Shown here: positions 1 through 10,208 of the stretch, piece after piece
Position numbering within the stretch: position 1 is the first letter of the stretch
How the letters are laid out: every line of letters begins with the position of its first letter
NCBI GenBank assembly: GCA_944324445.1
Contig: CALUWL010000001.1
Span: 33,561-97,560, forward strand
Reading direction: 5' to 3'
Length of the DNA: 64,000 nucleotides
DNA from: Candidatus Gastranaerophilales bacterium
GTDB taxonomy: Bacteria; Cyanobacteriota; Vampirovibrionia; Gastranaerophilales; Gastranaerophilaceae
Made by a program: the position numbers and the translations under genes
Notes under the pieces: model-generated
Told to the model about the DNA's origin: nothing
The model's input: the letters and a program-made list of their open reading frames with translations, nothing else
The model's database searches: none

Positions 1-93
1 CTAATTTCATAGTTAAATTTTACTACAACAAAAAATTTAAGAGTTAAAAATTTACAAAATTTACAATAAAACATCAAAATTGTATATTTGTAT

Positions 94-126
94 TATAATT
101 CTTTTTGAAAGTAATATAGCTATATT
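94..126 (+). promoter_or_regulatory. Possible promoter and palindrome before the zinc-ribbon ATPase gene
   Basis: A perfect -10 hexamer TATAAT lies at 94-99, and a perfect 14-base palindrome AATATAGCTATATT lies at 113-126, just downstream of the expected transcription start. No convincing -35 box sits 16-18 bases upstream. The palindrome could be an operator or be chance in AT-rich DNA. The first 138 bases contain no gene. Confidence 0.3.
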
Positions 127-138
127 GGAATAAAGATT

Positions 139-3100
139 TTGATTTGTCCGAAATGCAAAACAAAAGTACAAGACAATGAAACAATTTGTCCTACATGTAA
201 ATTAAGACTAATCTTTAAATGTCCAAAGTGTGGAGCCCCAACACGCCTTGGTTCCGTTAGCTGCAAAAATTGTGGACATGTTTTTGTTAAATTTTGCCCA
301 AAATGCAAATGTGCAAACTACTCTACAAGCGAAAAATGCAGAAAATGCGGCACATCACTTATAGAGCAACCTAAAACAGTAAAAAAAATTGAAATCAAAG
401 AAGAAAATAAAAAAACAAGCAAAACCGTTGCAATAACTGAAAATCAACCCAAAAAAGATTTTGAACCATTGTTAATCTGCATAAATTTTCCAAATCTTAA
501 AACAACATTTGAAAAATACAACAAAGAAGAATTTAAACAAAAAGTAACGGAAAATATTAAAACAACAGTCAAAATAACCTTTGGTGCTATTTGTAAATTT
601 ATAAAAGAAGATACTGTTGTTTTTAAATTTAATTACAATAAAAATATAAAATTCTTAGATAAAATCAATCAATTTGAAACAGAGTTTCAAAAATTTAACC
701 AAATTCTTGAAAAAACTCTTGATACAGGATTATCATACAAATTTGCAATATTAACTTTTAACGAAATAAAAAAAGATAAAGATATAAAACAACTGAAACT
801 GGGCTCTGATAAGGATGTTATTGTTTCAAACACAGTATATCCGAAGCTAAGCAGCGAGTTAACTCTTATAAAAATAGCTCCTGATTCATACAAACTGGTT
901 TTTCTTGATCATAAACCAACTTTTGAACATAGTGAATATAAAAAATACGATAAAGCCCTCGAAATGATTTTAAACAATCTTTCGGATAACAACTCAAAAG
1001 TAAGAGCAATTTCAATAAATGCACCCAGAGGGGCGGGCAAAACGCACTTATTAAACGATTTATATTTCAAAATTAATAAAGCATCTTCTGTTAACACTGT
1101 TATATTTTATGCTCAATGCTCAGCACTGACTCAAGTTAGCCCTTACGGCTTAATGCAAAGCTTTTTTACAAGCCTTTTTGACTGTCCGACTGTCTTGAAG
1201 GATGAATTTAACATTAAAGCATTTGAAAGAAAAGTTTTAGACAGGCTAAATCTTGAAAAGATAGATGAAGAAAACCTTGAAACACTTGCCAATTTAATCT
1301 ATCCCATTAAAAAAGATTATTTTGAAAACATATTAATTAACAAAGAAATCACATACAAATATTTAAAAGATATTTTTGACTACATCAAACAAAGAAAAAA
1401 TGTCATTTTTATAATTGATGACTTTGATTTAATTGATGAATCGTCATACGGATTTTTAAAACACCTTGTTGATGAAGATTACTTTGCAAGAGATGCTAAA
1501 ATGATTTTGGGTTATAAAAACCAACATGCAATTGCAATGTATTTTCAATCAAATAAATTAGACAACAATAACTGTCTCAATATTTCATTAAGAAGCTATA
1601 ACGCATCAGAAAGCAAAAATTTTATTAAAAAAATCCTTGGTCAAGATTCCGATGTACCTAATGAAATTTTAGCGCAAATTGCATACAATGCTCAAGGCAA
1701 CATCGCATACATTGAGCAAATTTTGCAATATTTATTCGAGCGAAAATATCTTTTTGTAAAAGATAAAAAAGTGAGCTTTATAAAAAACAATGAAAATGTT
1801 GAAATCCCTGAAACTCTTGAAAAATGTTTTTACGAAAGACTTGATTTTCTTAAAAATCAAAACGAAAAAGAATATATTTTCCTATGTACAGCATCCCTAT
1901 TAGGCGATAAATTAGACTACAGAATTCTTGCAGGTTTATATGAATTAACCGAAAATGAATTTTTTGATATAGTTGAAAAATTAAACAAAAAAGGATATTT
2001 AAAAAGAAAAGTTGATGATATTTATGGCTTCAAAAATTCTCTAACTTGGTCATACTGCTACATAAGAGCAAAAGAAGAAGAATTAATTAAAAAAGATGCC
2101 AAAAAACTTTTAGAAGAATTAAACGGCAAAACCATATCAACCCCTCTAATCTGCCCAATTTTAGCACAAATCATAGGAAACAAAGAATTAGCATACAGCT
2201 TATGGACAAAAAACCTTCAATTTGCAAACTACATAGGCGATATAAATATATACACAATGGCTCAAAAACAAAGCCTGATTTTACTTGAAAGCGTTAAGCT
2301 TGATAATTTTGAATACACTAAAAACAATATCTGTGAAAGATTAGGAAAATTAATCTACAAAAAAAGCCCGCAGGAAGCAAAAGACTACCTTTCAAACGCT
2401 ATTGTTGCCGCTCAAAAAAATAATGACGAGAATAGGGTTATTGATTTATCAGGATACTTGCTTACAAGTGCTATGCTAACACAAGATTACACCGGTGCTG
2501 TTGAAGTTTGCGATAATGTATTAAAATATTTTGATAAAAACGATAAAACAGAAAAAAAATCCACTCGAGAGCTTCAAATAGCCTTAATTAAAACAAGAAA
2601 ACTTGAAGCGCTTTTAAAACTCGGTTCATGGGAAGAAATTACAAGCCTTGTAAATACCGAAATCAATCCGATTTTACAAAAACATCTTAATATTTTTTCT
2701 AAACACAAATGGATTAATCAAAGCGAAATTTTCTATTGCTGGATTGAATCCAACATAATTTTAGCTCAAAGCTACTCGCAGCAAGGCTCTCCTTTAGCTT
2801 TTGAACTCATATCAGAAATAAATAAAGTATTAGAAAAAGAAAAAGGTCAAAGAATAGATTATCTTAAAGTGCGTCTTGCATACGCTAACGCTATGGCAAA
2901 TACTTCAAAAGGATATTTTGATGAATCTGACGCCATTTTAAAAGACATTGTTAAAGATTATTCATATACAATTGATACTCCCGAAATGGTTTGCGAATGG
3001 AATATAATAAGCTTAATAAATAAAATTTTAAGACTTGAAGTAGATAAAATTAAAGACGAACTTTTTGAGGCAACCGCTTTTGCAAACAATTGCTCGGATG

Positions 3101-3699
3101 AAGTATCAAAAAATATTTTAAAAACACTTTTAGCTTATGTTTTACTGGAAGAAAAATCATATTTAAAAGCAATTGAAATTTCGACAGAAGAAATGCAATA
3201 TTTCTCATCCAAAAAAATTGCCTTCGGAGCGCTTCTTGCTTGGTATATAAGCGCTGCTGCAACAGCAAACAATAGAGCCGATACATATTGTATTGAAATT
3301 TGCGAAAAAGCTGTTAAAATATGTGAAAATGCTCAAAATAACAACAGTTATTTCAAAATTTTATTCCAAGAACTCCTTGCAAAGGCTTATTTAAAATTAA
3401 ACGATTATGAAAACGCTAAAATGTACTGCGAAATGGGACTTCAAAGCGCATATGACAACGAATTGCTTTATCTGCAAATAAGATTAAATAACCTAAAAAC
3501 CCAAATAGCTAGAGAAAGACTTTCACAAGAACCCGATAATAAAAAATATGACTATGCTCAAAATATTATAAAAATGTATAATAGAACAATCGAACAAGCA
3601 AAAAGACTGAACTTAAAAGTCTACATTAGAAAAATAGAAAAAGAATTAACATCATTTAGGGCTCACTGCCAACTAAACAGAATAATAGAGGACAAATAA
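139..3699 (+). CDS. Triple zinc-ribbon, cyclase-like, P-loop ATPase, TPR-like protein
   Basis: A 1186-residue multidomain protein starting at TTG 139. Three CxxC...CxxC zinc ribbons fill residues 3-70 (Cys3/6/17/20, 28/31/42/45, 53/56/67/70). A charged linker follows. Residues about 108-255 look by pattern like a degenerate class III nucleotide-cyclase fold; I see no clear metal-binding aspartate pair. A P-loop ATPase comes next, with Walker A APRGAGKT at 295-302 and Walker B VIFIIDD ending at D427-D428. The remaining C-terminal half is helical and repetitive, like TPR repeats. Known proteins with a cyclase domain, AAA ATPase and TPR are large signalling or STAND-type ATPases, so a cytoplasmic sensor or scaffold is likely, but substrate and partners are unknown. 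There is no signal peptide. The acyltransferase gene follows after 12 bases and is probably co-transcribed. Domain order is seen; the cyclase assignment is inference. Confidence 0.75.
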   Translation: MICPKCKTKVQDNETICPTCKLRLIFKCPKCGAPTRLGSVSCKNCGHVFVKFCPKCKCANYSTSEKCRKCGTSLIEQPKTVKKIEIKEENKKTSKTVAITENQPKKDFEPLLICINFPNLKTTFEKYNKEEFKQKVTENIKTTVKITFGAICKFIKEDTVVFKFNYNKNIKFLDKINQFETEFQKFNQILEKTLDTGLSYKFAILTFNEIKKDKDIKQLKLGSDKDVIVSNTVYPKLSSELTLIKIAPDSYKLVFLDHKPTFEHSEYKKYDKALEMILNNLSDNNSKVRAISINAPRGAGKTHLLNDLYFKINKASSVNTVIFYAQCSALTQVSPYGLMQSFFTSLFDCPTVLKDEFNIKAFERKVLDRLNLEKIDEENLETLANLIYPIKKDYFENILINKEITYKYLKDIFDYIKQRKNVIFIIDDFDLIDESSYGFLKHLVDEDYFARDAKMILGYKNQHAIAMYFQSNKLDNNNCLNISLRSYNASESKNFIKKILGQDSDVPNEILAQIAYNAQGNIAYIEQILQYLFERKYLFVKDKKVSFIKNNENVEIPETLEKCFYERLDFLKNQNEKEYIFLCTASLLGDKLDYRILAGLYELTENEFFDIVEKLNKKGYLKRKVDDIYGFKNSLTWSYCYIRAKEEELIKKDAKKLLEELNGKTISTPLICPILAQIIGNKELAYSLWTKNLQFANYIGDINIYTMAQKQSLILLESVKLDNFEYTKNNICERLGKLIYKKSPQEAKDYLSNAIVAAQKNNDENRVIDLSGYLLTSAMLTQDYTGAVEVCDNVLKYFDKNDKTEKKSTRELQIALIKTRKLEALLKLGSWEEITSLVNTEINPILQKHLNIFSKHKWINQSEIFYCWIESNIILAQSYSQQGSPLAFELISEINKVLEKEKGQRIDYLKVRLAYANAMANTSKGYFDESDAILKDIVKDYSYTIDTPEMVCEWNIISLINKILRLEVDKIKDELFEATAFANNCSDEVSKNILKTLLAYVLLEEKSYLKAIEISTEEMQYFSSKKIAFGALLAWYISAAATANNRADTYCIEICEKAVKICENAQNNNSYFKILFQELLAKAYLKLNDYENAKMYCEMGLQSAYDNELLYLQIRLNNLKTQIARERLSQEPDNKKYDYAQNIIKMYNRTIEQAKRLNLKVYIRKIEKELTSFRAHCQLNRIIEDK

Positions 3700-3711
3700 T
3701 AGGAAAGAATT

Positions 3712-4542
3712 ATGGCAATAATTGAAACTCCGAAACATTTGTACAGCGATACACCGCCGACAATTTTAAGAAACAGAGAAGAAAAATTTAGAACAGCAAA
3801 AGATGTTCCTTTTTGGCTTTTTATTGCTGACTTTGTTTTTCCGAGAATGATTGAATCAAGGTTTCATTCTCTAATGTATAAAGGCATTGAAAATATTGAA
3901 AAAAGAGATAAAACAAAAGCAATGTTGTTTTACACCAACCACAACAATTGGTGGGATGGAATACTGGGCTATAATGTTGCAAGAAGAATAATGAAAGGGC
4001 GTCTGCGCCTAATGATAGAGGAGATGAACAGATTCCCTTTATTTCAATATATAGGCTGTTTTCCAATTAACAAAAAAACTGCACAAGATGCTATAAAAGC
4101 TCTTAAATATGCAGCAACAACTCTTAAAGATCCTGATATAAATTTTTGGCTGTTTCCGCAAGGAATTATAAGACCTCCGCACTATAGACCCGAAGTTTTT
4201 CAAACAGGACTTGCATATTTAACCGAAAATGCAGTTAAAAACTTCGGCGGAATTAATCTTTGCCCTGTTGCTGTTAATTATACATTTTTAAGACAGGATA
4301 AACCCGAAATTGTCCTTGAATTTGGAGAAGTTACAACGTATCATGATTTTAAATACAACAGAAAAGAATTCTGTCATAAATTAGAAAAAGAATTTGAAAT
4401 TTTGTGTGATAATCAACAAGCACAAATTTCCAAAGGAAATTTTGACGGTTACAGATACCTCTTTAAACAAAGATTAAGCTGGTGGCGAGATATCGAAAGA
4501 AGATTAAAAAACATCGGAATGAAAGATAAAATCGAACAATAA
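3712..4542 (+). CDS. PlsC-type lysophospholipid acyltransferase
   Basis: A 276-residue protein of the PlsC/LPLAT family, which transfers an acyl chain from acyl-ACP or acyl-CoA to a lysophospholipid or glycerophosphate at the membrane. The catalytic HX4D motif is HNNWWD at residues 77-82. The expected proline/glycine block appears as GCFPIN, and the substrate-binding FPEG motif appears as FPQG at 148-151, a Glu-to-Gln change. There is no obvious signal peptide or multi-pass membrane region. It sits between the zinc-ribbon ATPase gene and the ROK kinase gene. Its stop overlaps the next start by one base (TAATG), so it is translationally coupled. The changed FPEG motif means the acceptor may not be the usual 1-acylglycerol-3-phosphate. 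Confidence 0.85.
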   Translation: MAIIETPKHLYSDTPPTILRNREEKFRTAKDVPFWLFIADFVFPRMIESRFHSLMYKGIENIEKRDKTKAMLFYTNHNNWWDGILGYNVARRIMKGRLRLMIEEMNRFPLFQYIGCFPINKKTAQDAIKALKYAATTLKDPDINFWLFPQGIIRPPHYRPEVFQTGLAYLTENAVKNFGGINLCPVAVNYTFLRQDKPEIVLEFGEVTTYHDFKYNRKEFCHKLEKEFEILCDNQQAQISKGNFDGYRYLFKQRLSWWRDIERRLKNIGMKDKIEQ

Positions 4543-5510
4543 TGAAAAAATATGATATAGGGATTGATTTAGGCGGAACAAAAGTACTTTGCGCACTAAT
4601 CGACAAAAACGACAAAGAAAAAAAAGTTCTTTTTGAAATCAAGAAAAAAACAAAAAAAGAAAAAGGCAATAAAAAAGTAACAGCAAAATTACTTGAAGCT
4701 TTAGATGAATTATTCGAAATTTCAAACATAAAAAAAGAAGAAGTTGATTCTATAGGTCTTGCCGTTGCAGGTCAAATCGAAAGAACAAGCGGAACAGTTA
4801 TAGATGCTTGCAATCTAAATTTAAAAAATCTTGAAATTAAAAAAATCCTTGAAGAGAAATATTTAATTAAAACAAATGTTTTTAATGATGTTGAAGCAGC
4901 AGCAATAGGAGAGCTTGTTCTGGGGGCGGGAAAAAACCACAACAATATTTTGTGCGTTTTTATAGGAACAGGAATAGGTTCATCTCTTATAATAAATAAA
5001 AAAATATACCATGGTGCTTCCGGTTCAGCAGGTGAAATCGGGCACATAATTGTAGATTTAAACGGAAGAAGTTGTTCCTGCGGCGGAGTCGGCTGTCTTG
5101 AAGCTTATGCATCAAGAAGCGCTATAGAATCAAGAATACAAGGTGCCATTAAAAAAGGACGAAAATCAATCATAACAGAATTAACCCAGGCTCAACATAT
5201 TTCAACAAAATATATAAAACAAGCACTTGATGCTCATGATGAAGTTACAAGTCAATATGTAAACGAAGCAATTGAATACCTATCAGGCGGACTTGCAAGT
5301 GCAATGAATTTCTTCAACCCTGAACTTATAATCCTTGGCGGCGGATTAATTCAAGGGATAGATGAAATATACTTAAAAACGGTAAAGCTTGCAAAAGCAA
5401 AAGCGCTAAAAACCGCAAGCGAAAAAACAGAATTTAAAAAAGCACAACTCGGAGATTATTCAGGAGTAATCGGAGCAACTTTAACAGAAGAATATAATAA
5501 TGTCTTTTGA
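4542..5510 (+). CDS. ROK-family sugar kinase (glucokinase-like)
   Basis: A 322-residue ROK (repressor, ORF, kinase) family protein with no N-terminal DNA-binding domain, so a kinase rather than a repressor. The phosphate-binding loop DLGGTK is near residue 10. The ATPase core has GTGIGSSL, and the ROK zinc motif CSCGGVGCLEAY lies around residues 179-190, preceded by the GEIGH substrate/metal segment. Family members phosphorylate glucose, ManNAc, GlcNAc or fructose with ATP; glucokinase is the commonest assignment but the sugar cannot be read from sequence alone. It starts inside the stop of the acyltransferase gene, and its last 11 bases overlap mfd. Confidence 0.85.
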   Translation: MKKYDIGIDLGGTKVLCALIDKNDKEKKVLFEIKKKTKKEKGNKKVTAKLLEALDELFEISNIKKEEVDSIGLAVAGQIERTSGTVIDACNLNLKNLEIKKILEEKYLIKTNVFNDVEAAAIGELVLGAGKNHNNILCVFIGTGIGSSLIINKKIYHGASGSAGEIGHIIVDLNGRSCSCGGVGCLEAYASRSAIESRIQGAIKKGRKSIITELTQAQHISTKYIKQALDAHDEVTSQYVNEAIEYLSGGLASAMNFFNPELIILGGGLIQGIDEIYLKTVKLAKAKALKTASEKTEFKKAQLGDYSGVIGATLTEEYNNVF

Positions 5511-8500
5511 AAATATTAGTTTTAACTGCCTAAATTCTTTTATTAAAATTCCCGACAAACAAAAATTAGTTGTGTCAGGTCTTTTGAAACCTTTTAATTT
5601 GTTTTTGATTAAATCAATAATTGAAAAACAAAAAAAAGTTATATATATAACCCTTGATGAACAAAGCTCACTTAAAGCACAAAAAGATATAAAAAATCTG
5701 TTAAATATAGAAAGCGAGGTTTTTCCCTCGCAAGAAATCAGCTTTTACAGTGAACTTGAAAAAAACTACTATATATACGAAGAACAAATTAATATAATAC
5801 AAAATCAACCTGATATTATTTTCATGCCGGCTAAATCACTCCTTGAAAAATTTAACAATCAGGATTTTTATAAAAGTAATATTCTTGAAATTAAAAAAAA
5901 CGATACAATTGATTACTCTAATCTTGCAAAAACACTAATTTTAATGGGTTACAAAAGAACAGCCCAAGTAAGCGACATAGGAGAATTTGCGCTTCGAGGG
6001 GATATTCTTGATATTTATACGTTAGATAAAAATCCGATTAGGATAGAATTTTTTGCAGACAATGTTGAAGATATAAGATATTTTTATCCTAATAACCAAA
6101 AAAGCTTTGAACACACAGATAAAATCAAAATAACCCCTTTGTATAAATTTATTTTAAATGATGAAAACAAAGATTTTTTCAAAAAAGAAATTAAAAATAT
6201 TGAAATTAAAGATAACGACTTTCTTGAAAACCTAAAAAATGAATTAATTGAAAAAATTGATGAAATCGGATATTTTGAAGGAATAGAGTATTATCTTAAC
6301 TACTTTATTCAAAACCCCAGTTCAACATTAGATTTTTTTAAAGATTACATCTTAATTTTTGATGAATCCTCGCAAATTTTATCAAAATTTCAAACCATAG
6401 ATGAAACATACATTCAAAACTATAATGATTCAATTGCATCAAATTTAAAATTACCCTTAAAAAAACTCAATCACTTATCTTTTGAAGATTTTTCAAAAAA
6501 ACTGAAAACCTTTAAAAGAATTGCAATAGATAATTTCTTAACGGATGATTACGATAAAATAATTGATTTTACAACAGGTCTTGCTCCGATATTTTCCTCT
6601 GATATTCTCAATATTTCAAAATATATAAGAAAAAAATTGCAAGAAAACTATGAAATCAATATCTGCTCAAATTTTCCAAACAGATTAAAAGAAATTTTCG
6701 AAGAATTTGAAATTTTTTCAAATAACATAAAATATTTTCCTGATATATCCTTAGGCGGTGCTATAAGTGAAGATAATAAAATTTCAGACAGTAAAATTCT
6801 TTTTTTAACGGACAAAGAACTTTTCAATAAACATTCAAGAGATATTACAACAAAAAAATATTATTCAAATAAACAAACACAAGATTTTATAGATTCCATA
6901 AACGATCTTAAAATCGGCGAATATGTTGTACACAGTATCCATGGGATAGGAATATATAACGGCATAACAAAACAAACCATAGACGATAATCAAAAAGATT
7001 ACCTTGAAATACAATTTCAGGGAACAGATAAATTATTTATGCCTGCAGAGCAAATAAACCTTTTATATCGATACAGAGGTTCGGGAGCTTCTAAACCAAA
7101 ACTATCGAAAATGGGCGGAAGTGCTTGGGAAACAACCAAAACAAAAGCTAAAAAGGAAGTTGAGCTTATTGCATACGATTTATTGGATTTATATGCAAAA
7201 AGAAAAATGTCAAAGGGTATTCAATTTGATATAGATACCGCTTGGCAGTATGAAATGGAAGATAATTTTGAATATACCGAAACCCCTGATCAGATGAAAG
7301 CCATAATAGATGTCAAAAAAGATATGGAAAGCGAACTGCCTATGGATAGGTTGATTTGTGCTGATGTCGGTTTCGGAAAAACTGAAATTGCACTAAGAGC
7401 AATGTTTAAAGCAGTTATGAGCGGTTATCAAACAGCGCTAATTGCACCTACTACAATCCTTACAATGCAGCATTTTGAAACCCTGAAAGAAAGATTTGAA
7501 CCTTTTGAAGTAAGAATGGCTCTATTAAACAGATTTTGCTCAAAAAAAGAACAAAAAAATACAATCGAAAAATTAAAAACAGGAGAAATTGATGTCATAA
7601 TAGGGACTCACCGACTTTTATCAGATGATATTGAATTTAAAAACCTCGGATTATTGGTTGTAGATGAAGAACACAAATTCGGCGTACGACATAAAGAAAA
7701 ATTAAAAAAATTAAAAGAAAATATTGATGTCTTATCTTTAAGCGCAACTCCTATTCCAAGAACTCTCAATATGGCACTATCGGGCCTAAAGGATTTATCT
7801 GTAATCAATACTCCCCCGAAAAACAGATTGCCCGTTAAAACGTATGTCGGGGAATTTTCTACAACGTATGTTAAAAACGCAATAAACCAAGAAATTCAAA
7901 GAGAAGGGCAAGTCTTTTATTTATACAACAGAGTAGAAACTATTGAAAGATTTAAAGAAAAATTAAAAGAAATTGTTCCAAACGCAAGAATAGCGGTTGC
8001 ACACGGTCAAATGCAAGAAAAGCAGCTTGAGGAAATCATTTGCGACTTTATGGCTCGAAAATATGATATCCTGCTTTCAACAACCATTATTGAATCCGGA
8101 CTTGACATACCAAATGCAAACACAATTATAATCCATGATGCCGACAACTTTGGACTTGCTCAATTATACCAGCTTAGAGGCAGAGTGGGACGTTCCGACA
8201 GGCAAGCATATTGTTTTTGCTTTTATAAAAAATCAAAAGAATTAAATGAACAAGCAAGAAAAAGACTTGAATCAATTAAAGATTTTACAAATCTTGGAAG
8301 CGGCTATCAAATTGCGCTCAGAGATATCGAAATAAGGGGTGTCGGAAACATCTTGGGAACTCATCAGCACGGTCAGATGGTTAATGTTGGTTTTGATACT
8401 TATTGCAACCTTTTAGCTGAATGCATAGAAGATATTAAATCAAAACAAAATAAAAATCCTTACGAAAAACCAAAAGAAAAAAGAGAGCCTGCAATTATTG

Positions 8501-8976
8501 ATATTAACGCTCAGGCCTATATTCCTGATGATTGGGCACAGACTTACGAACAAAAAATCCTTGAATATAAAAGGATATCAGATGTAACTACAGTATCTGA
8601 GCTTGAAGAAATGGAACTAGGTTTTAAAGATAGATTCGCTAAAATCCCTGAATGTGTTAAAAATCTTATCAAACTGGTAAAATTAAGAATACTGGCAACA
8701 AACGCGGGTCTTTTATCCGTAAGACAAGCAGGAAATTCAATAAGAATAAATATGCCTTATACTATGCAGGAGTGGATTATTTTAAAATCCAAAATTGAAT
8801 ATAAAATAACCAAATACTTTACATTCACTCAACCGCCTAAAAACCTTGCTAAAACAAAAGGAATACTCCTTATGAACAAAAATGAAGATGATTTTGATGA
8901 AATATTTAACAAACTGGCGGATTTGTTTTATTATATTTCTGAGGTAATTTTAAATTTTAAAGTTGAAAATAATTGA
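5500..8976 (+). CDS. mfd: Transcription-repair coupling factor Mfd
   Basis: A 1158-residue Mfd, the usual length. It displaces RNA polymerase stalled at DNA lesions and recruits UvrA. The N-terminal UvrB-like module (about 1-330) binds UvrA. The RNA-polymerase interaction (CarD-like) domain begins near L470 with GEYVVHSIHGIGIY. The RecG-like translocase has Walker A ADVGFGKT at 621-628, DEEH at 722-725, SATPIPRTL, and motif VI QLRGRVGRSDR. A TRCF domain closes the protein. The start ATG lies inside the end of the ROK kinase gene (11-base overlap), and the next gene follows after 21 bases. Nothing unusual is seen in its motifs. Confidence 0.97.
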   Translation: MSFENISFNCLNSFIKIPDKQKLVVSGLLKPFNLFLIKSIIEKQKKVIYITLDEQSSLKAQKDIKNLLNIESEVFPSQEISFYSELEKNYYIYEEQINIIQNQPDIIFMPAKSLLEKFNNQDFYKSNILEIKKNDTIDYSNLAKTLILMGYKRTAQVSDIGEFALRGDILDIYTLDKNPIRIEFFADNVEDIRYFYPNNQKSFEHTDKIKITPLYKFILNDENKDFFKKEIKNIEIKDNDFLENLKNELIEKIDEIGYFEGIEYYLNYFIQNPSSTLDFFKDYILIFDESSQILSKFQTIDETYIQNYNDSIASNLKLPLKKLNHLSFEDFSKKLKTFKRIAIDNFLTDDYDKIIDFTTGLAPIFSSDILNISKYIRKKLQENYEINICSNFPNRLKEIFEEFEIFSNNIKYFPDISLGGAISEDNKISDSKILFLTDKELFNKHSRDITTKKYYSNKQTQDFIDSINDLKIGEYVVHSIHGIGIYNGITKQTIDDNQKDYLEIQFQGTDKLFMPAEQINLLYRYRGSGASKPKLSKMGGSAWETTKTKAKKEVELIAYDLLDLYAKRKMSKGIQFDIDTAWQYEMEDNFEYTETPDQMKAIIDVKKDMESELPMDRLICADVGFGKTEIALRAMFKAVMSGYQTALIAPTTILTMQHFETLKERFEPFEVRMALLNRFCSKKEQKNTIEKLKTGEIDVIIGTHRLLSDDIEFKNLGLLVVDEEHKFGVRHKEKLKKLKENIDVLSLSATPIPRTLNMALSGLKDLSVINTPPKNRLPVKTYVGEFSTTYVKNAINQEIQREGQVFYLYNRVETIERFKEKLKEIVPNARIAVAHGQMQEKQLEEIICDFMARKYDILLSTTIIESGLDIPNANTIIIHDADNFGLAQLYQLRGRVGRSDRQAYCFCFYKKSKELNEQARKRLESIKDFTNLGSGYQIALRDIEIRGVGNILGTHQHGQMVNVGFDTYCNLLAECIEDIKSKQNKNPYEKPKEKREPAIIDINAQAYIPDDWAQTYEQKILEYKRISDVTTVSELEEMELGFKDRFAKIPECVKNLIKLVKLRILATNAGLLSVRQAGNSIRINMPYTMQEWIILKSKIEYKITKYFTFTQPPKNLAKTKGILLMNKNEDDFDEIFNKLADLFYYISEVILNFKVENN

Positions 8977-8997
8977 TTTTTAAATAAGGAGAGAAAA

Positions 8998-10164
8998 ATG
9001 AAGTTTACAAAAATAGCACTGACAATTTTTTGTTCAATGGCTCTTTTTTGCGGATGCGCCAAAGATAGCGACATTGTTTTAAAAATAAACGATAAAAACA
9101 TTTCAAGAGCAGAATTTTACGGTGATTTCAATAAGATTAAAAATGTTCAACTAAAAAACGCACCAAAAGAGCTTCAAAAAGATGACAGCTACACTGTAAT
9201 TGCACTTAAAGAAAGATATTTGAACGATGTTATTGTAAGAACTCTTTTGGAACAAGAATTTGAAAAAAGAAAAATTGAAGCTTCAGAAAAAGAAATAAAA
9301 GATAAAAAAGCCCAAATAATAGCTCAAATAGGTTCAGAAGAACAATTCAACAACATTTTAAAAGAAAACCAAATATCAGAACAAAGATTAAATTCAGATA
9401 TGGCAAACGAAGTAAAAATAGCTAAATTAATTGATTCACTGGGAGCAAAAGAAGCAACAAATTCTGAAGTTGAAAAATATTATAAACAAAATAAACTTCA
9501 ATTTACAATGCCTGAAAGAGTTAAAGTTTCACATATTTTATTTGATACAAACCCTGAAAGCCTAAAAAGAAAAATAACTGACGCTGATAAAGAAGCAAAA
9601 CTTTCAACATCTGATATAGATAAAAAAGTTAAAGAAGAAATTGCAAGAAAAGAAAAACTTGCTCAAGAAGTAAGACAAAAGGCTCTTAATAATCCGAAAA
9701 ACTTTGCTCAATTAGCAACTCAATACTCTGAAGACCCGGGAACAGCTCAAAAAGGCGGCGATTTAGGTTTCATTACCCGTAATCAAGTTGTAAAAGAATT
9801 TGGTGATGCGGCATTTAGCCAAAAAGTCGGCACAATAAGCCCGATTGTTAAATCTCAATTCGGAGAACATATAATCTATGTAACAGATAAAGCAGCAGCA
9901 GGAGTACAATCATTATCTGATGTTAAAAATGATTTAAAGGCATATTTAACCGAACAAAAGAAAATCCAAGCTCTGCAAAAACTTATTGAAAATCTAAAAG
10001 CAAACGCTAAAATTGAATATGTTGATTCAAATTTAAGCCCCGATAGCATTAAAAAACAACTTGAAGAAGCTCTACCAAAGCAATTGGATTTTCAAAAAAA
10101 ACAAGGAGCACCAAAATCTAAATTAAAAATTTTAGATAAAAATCAAAAAGAAAATCAAAAATAA
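8998..10164 (+). CDS. Parvulin-type peptidyl-prolyl isomerase lipoprotein (SurA/PrsA-like)
   Basis: A 388-residue exported chaperone/foldase. The N-terminus is a lipoprotein signal peptide with lipobox LFCGC and lipidated Cys20. Residues about 25-150 form a SurA-N-like helical chaperone region. A parvulin (PpiC) rotamase domain at about 174-305 begins VKVSHIL and contains FAQLATQYSEDPGT, GGDLGF and FGEHIIYV; a charged insertion of about 40 residues separates the SHIL strand from the FAQLA helix. Family members help fold outer-membrane or secreted proteins in the periplasm. The start follows a good ribosome site (AAGGAGAG). The gene ends immediately before a strong intrinsic terminator, closing the operon that began at 139. 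Confidence 0.88.
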   Translation: MKFTKIALTIFCSMALFCGCAKDSDIVLKINDKNISRAEFYGDFNKIKNVQLKNAPKELQKDDSYTVIALKERYLNDVIVRTLLEQEFEKRKIEASEKEIKDKKAQIIAQIGSEEQFNNILKENQISEQRLNSDMANEVKIAKLIDSLGAKEATNSEVEKYYKQNKLQFTMPERVKVSHILFDTNPESLKRKITDADKEAKLSTSDIDKKVKEEIARKEKLAQEVRQKALNNPKNFAQLATQYSEDPGTAQKGGDLGFITRNQVVKEFGDAAFSQKVGTISPIVKSQFGEHIIYVTDKAAAGVQSLSDVKNDLKAYLTEQKKIQALQKLIENLKANAKIEYVDSNLSPDSIKKQLEEALPKQLDFQKKQGAPKSKLKILDKNQKENQK

Positions 10165-10192
10165 AAAATAACCGCCAAAAGGCGGTTATTTT
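10165..10192 (+). terminator. Intrinsic terminator after the parvulin gene
   Basis: A perfect 12-bp stem (AAAATAACCGCC paired with GGCGGTTATTTT) with an AAAA loop at 10177-10180. The 3' arm ends in TTATTTT and the 5' arm begins with an A run, so it can act in both directions. The ribosome site of rfaE2 (AAGGA, 10194-10198) starts two bases after the hairpin, so rfaE2 must depend on read-through or on a promoter inside the hairpin region. Confidence 0.85.
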
Positions 10193-10208
10193 AAAGGAAT
10201 ATAAGAAA

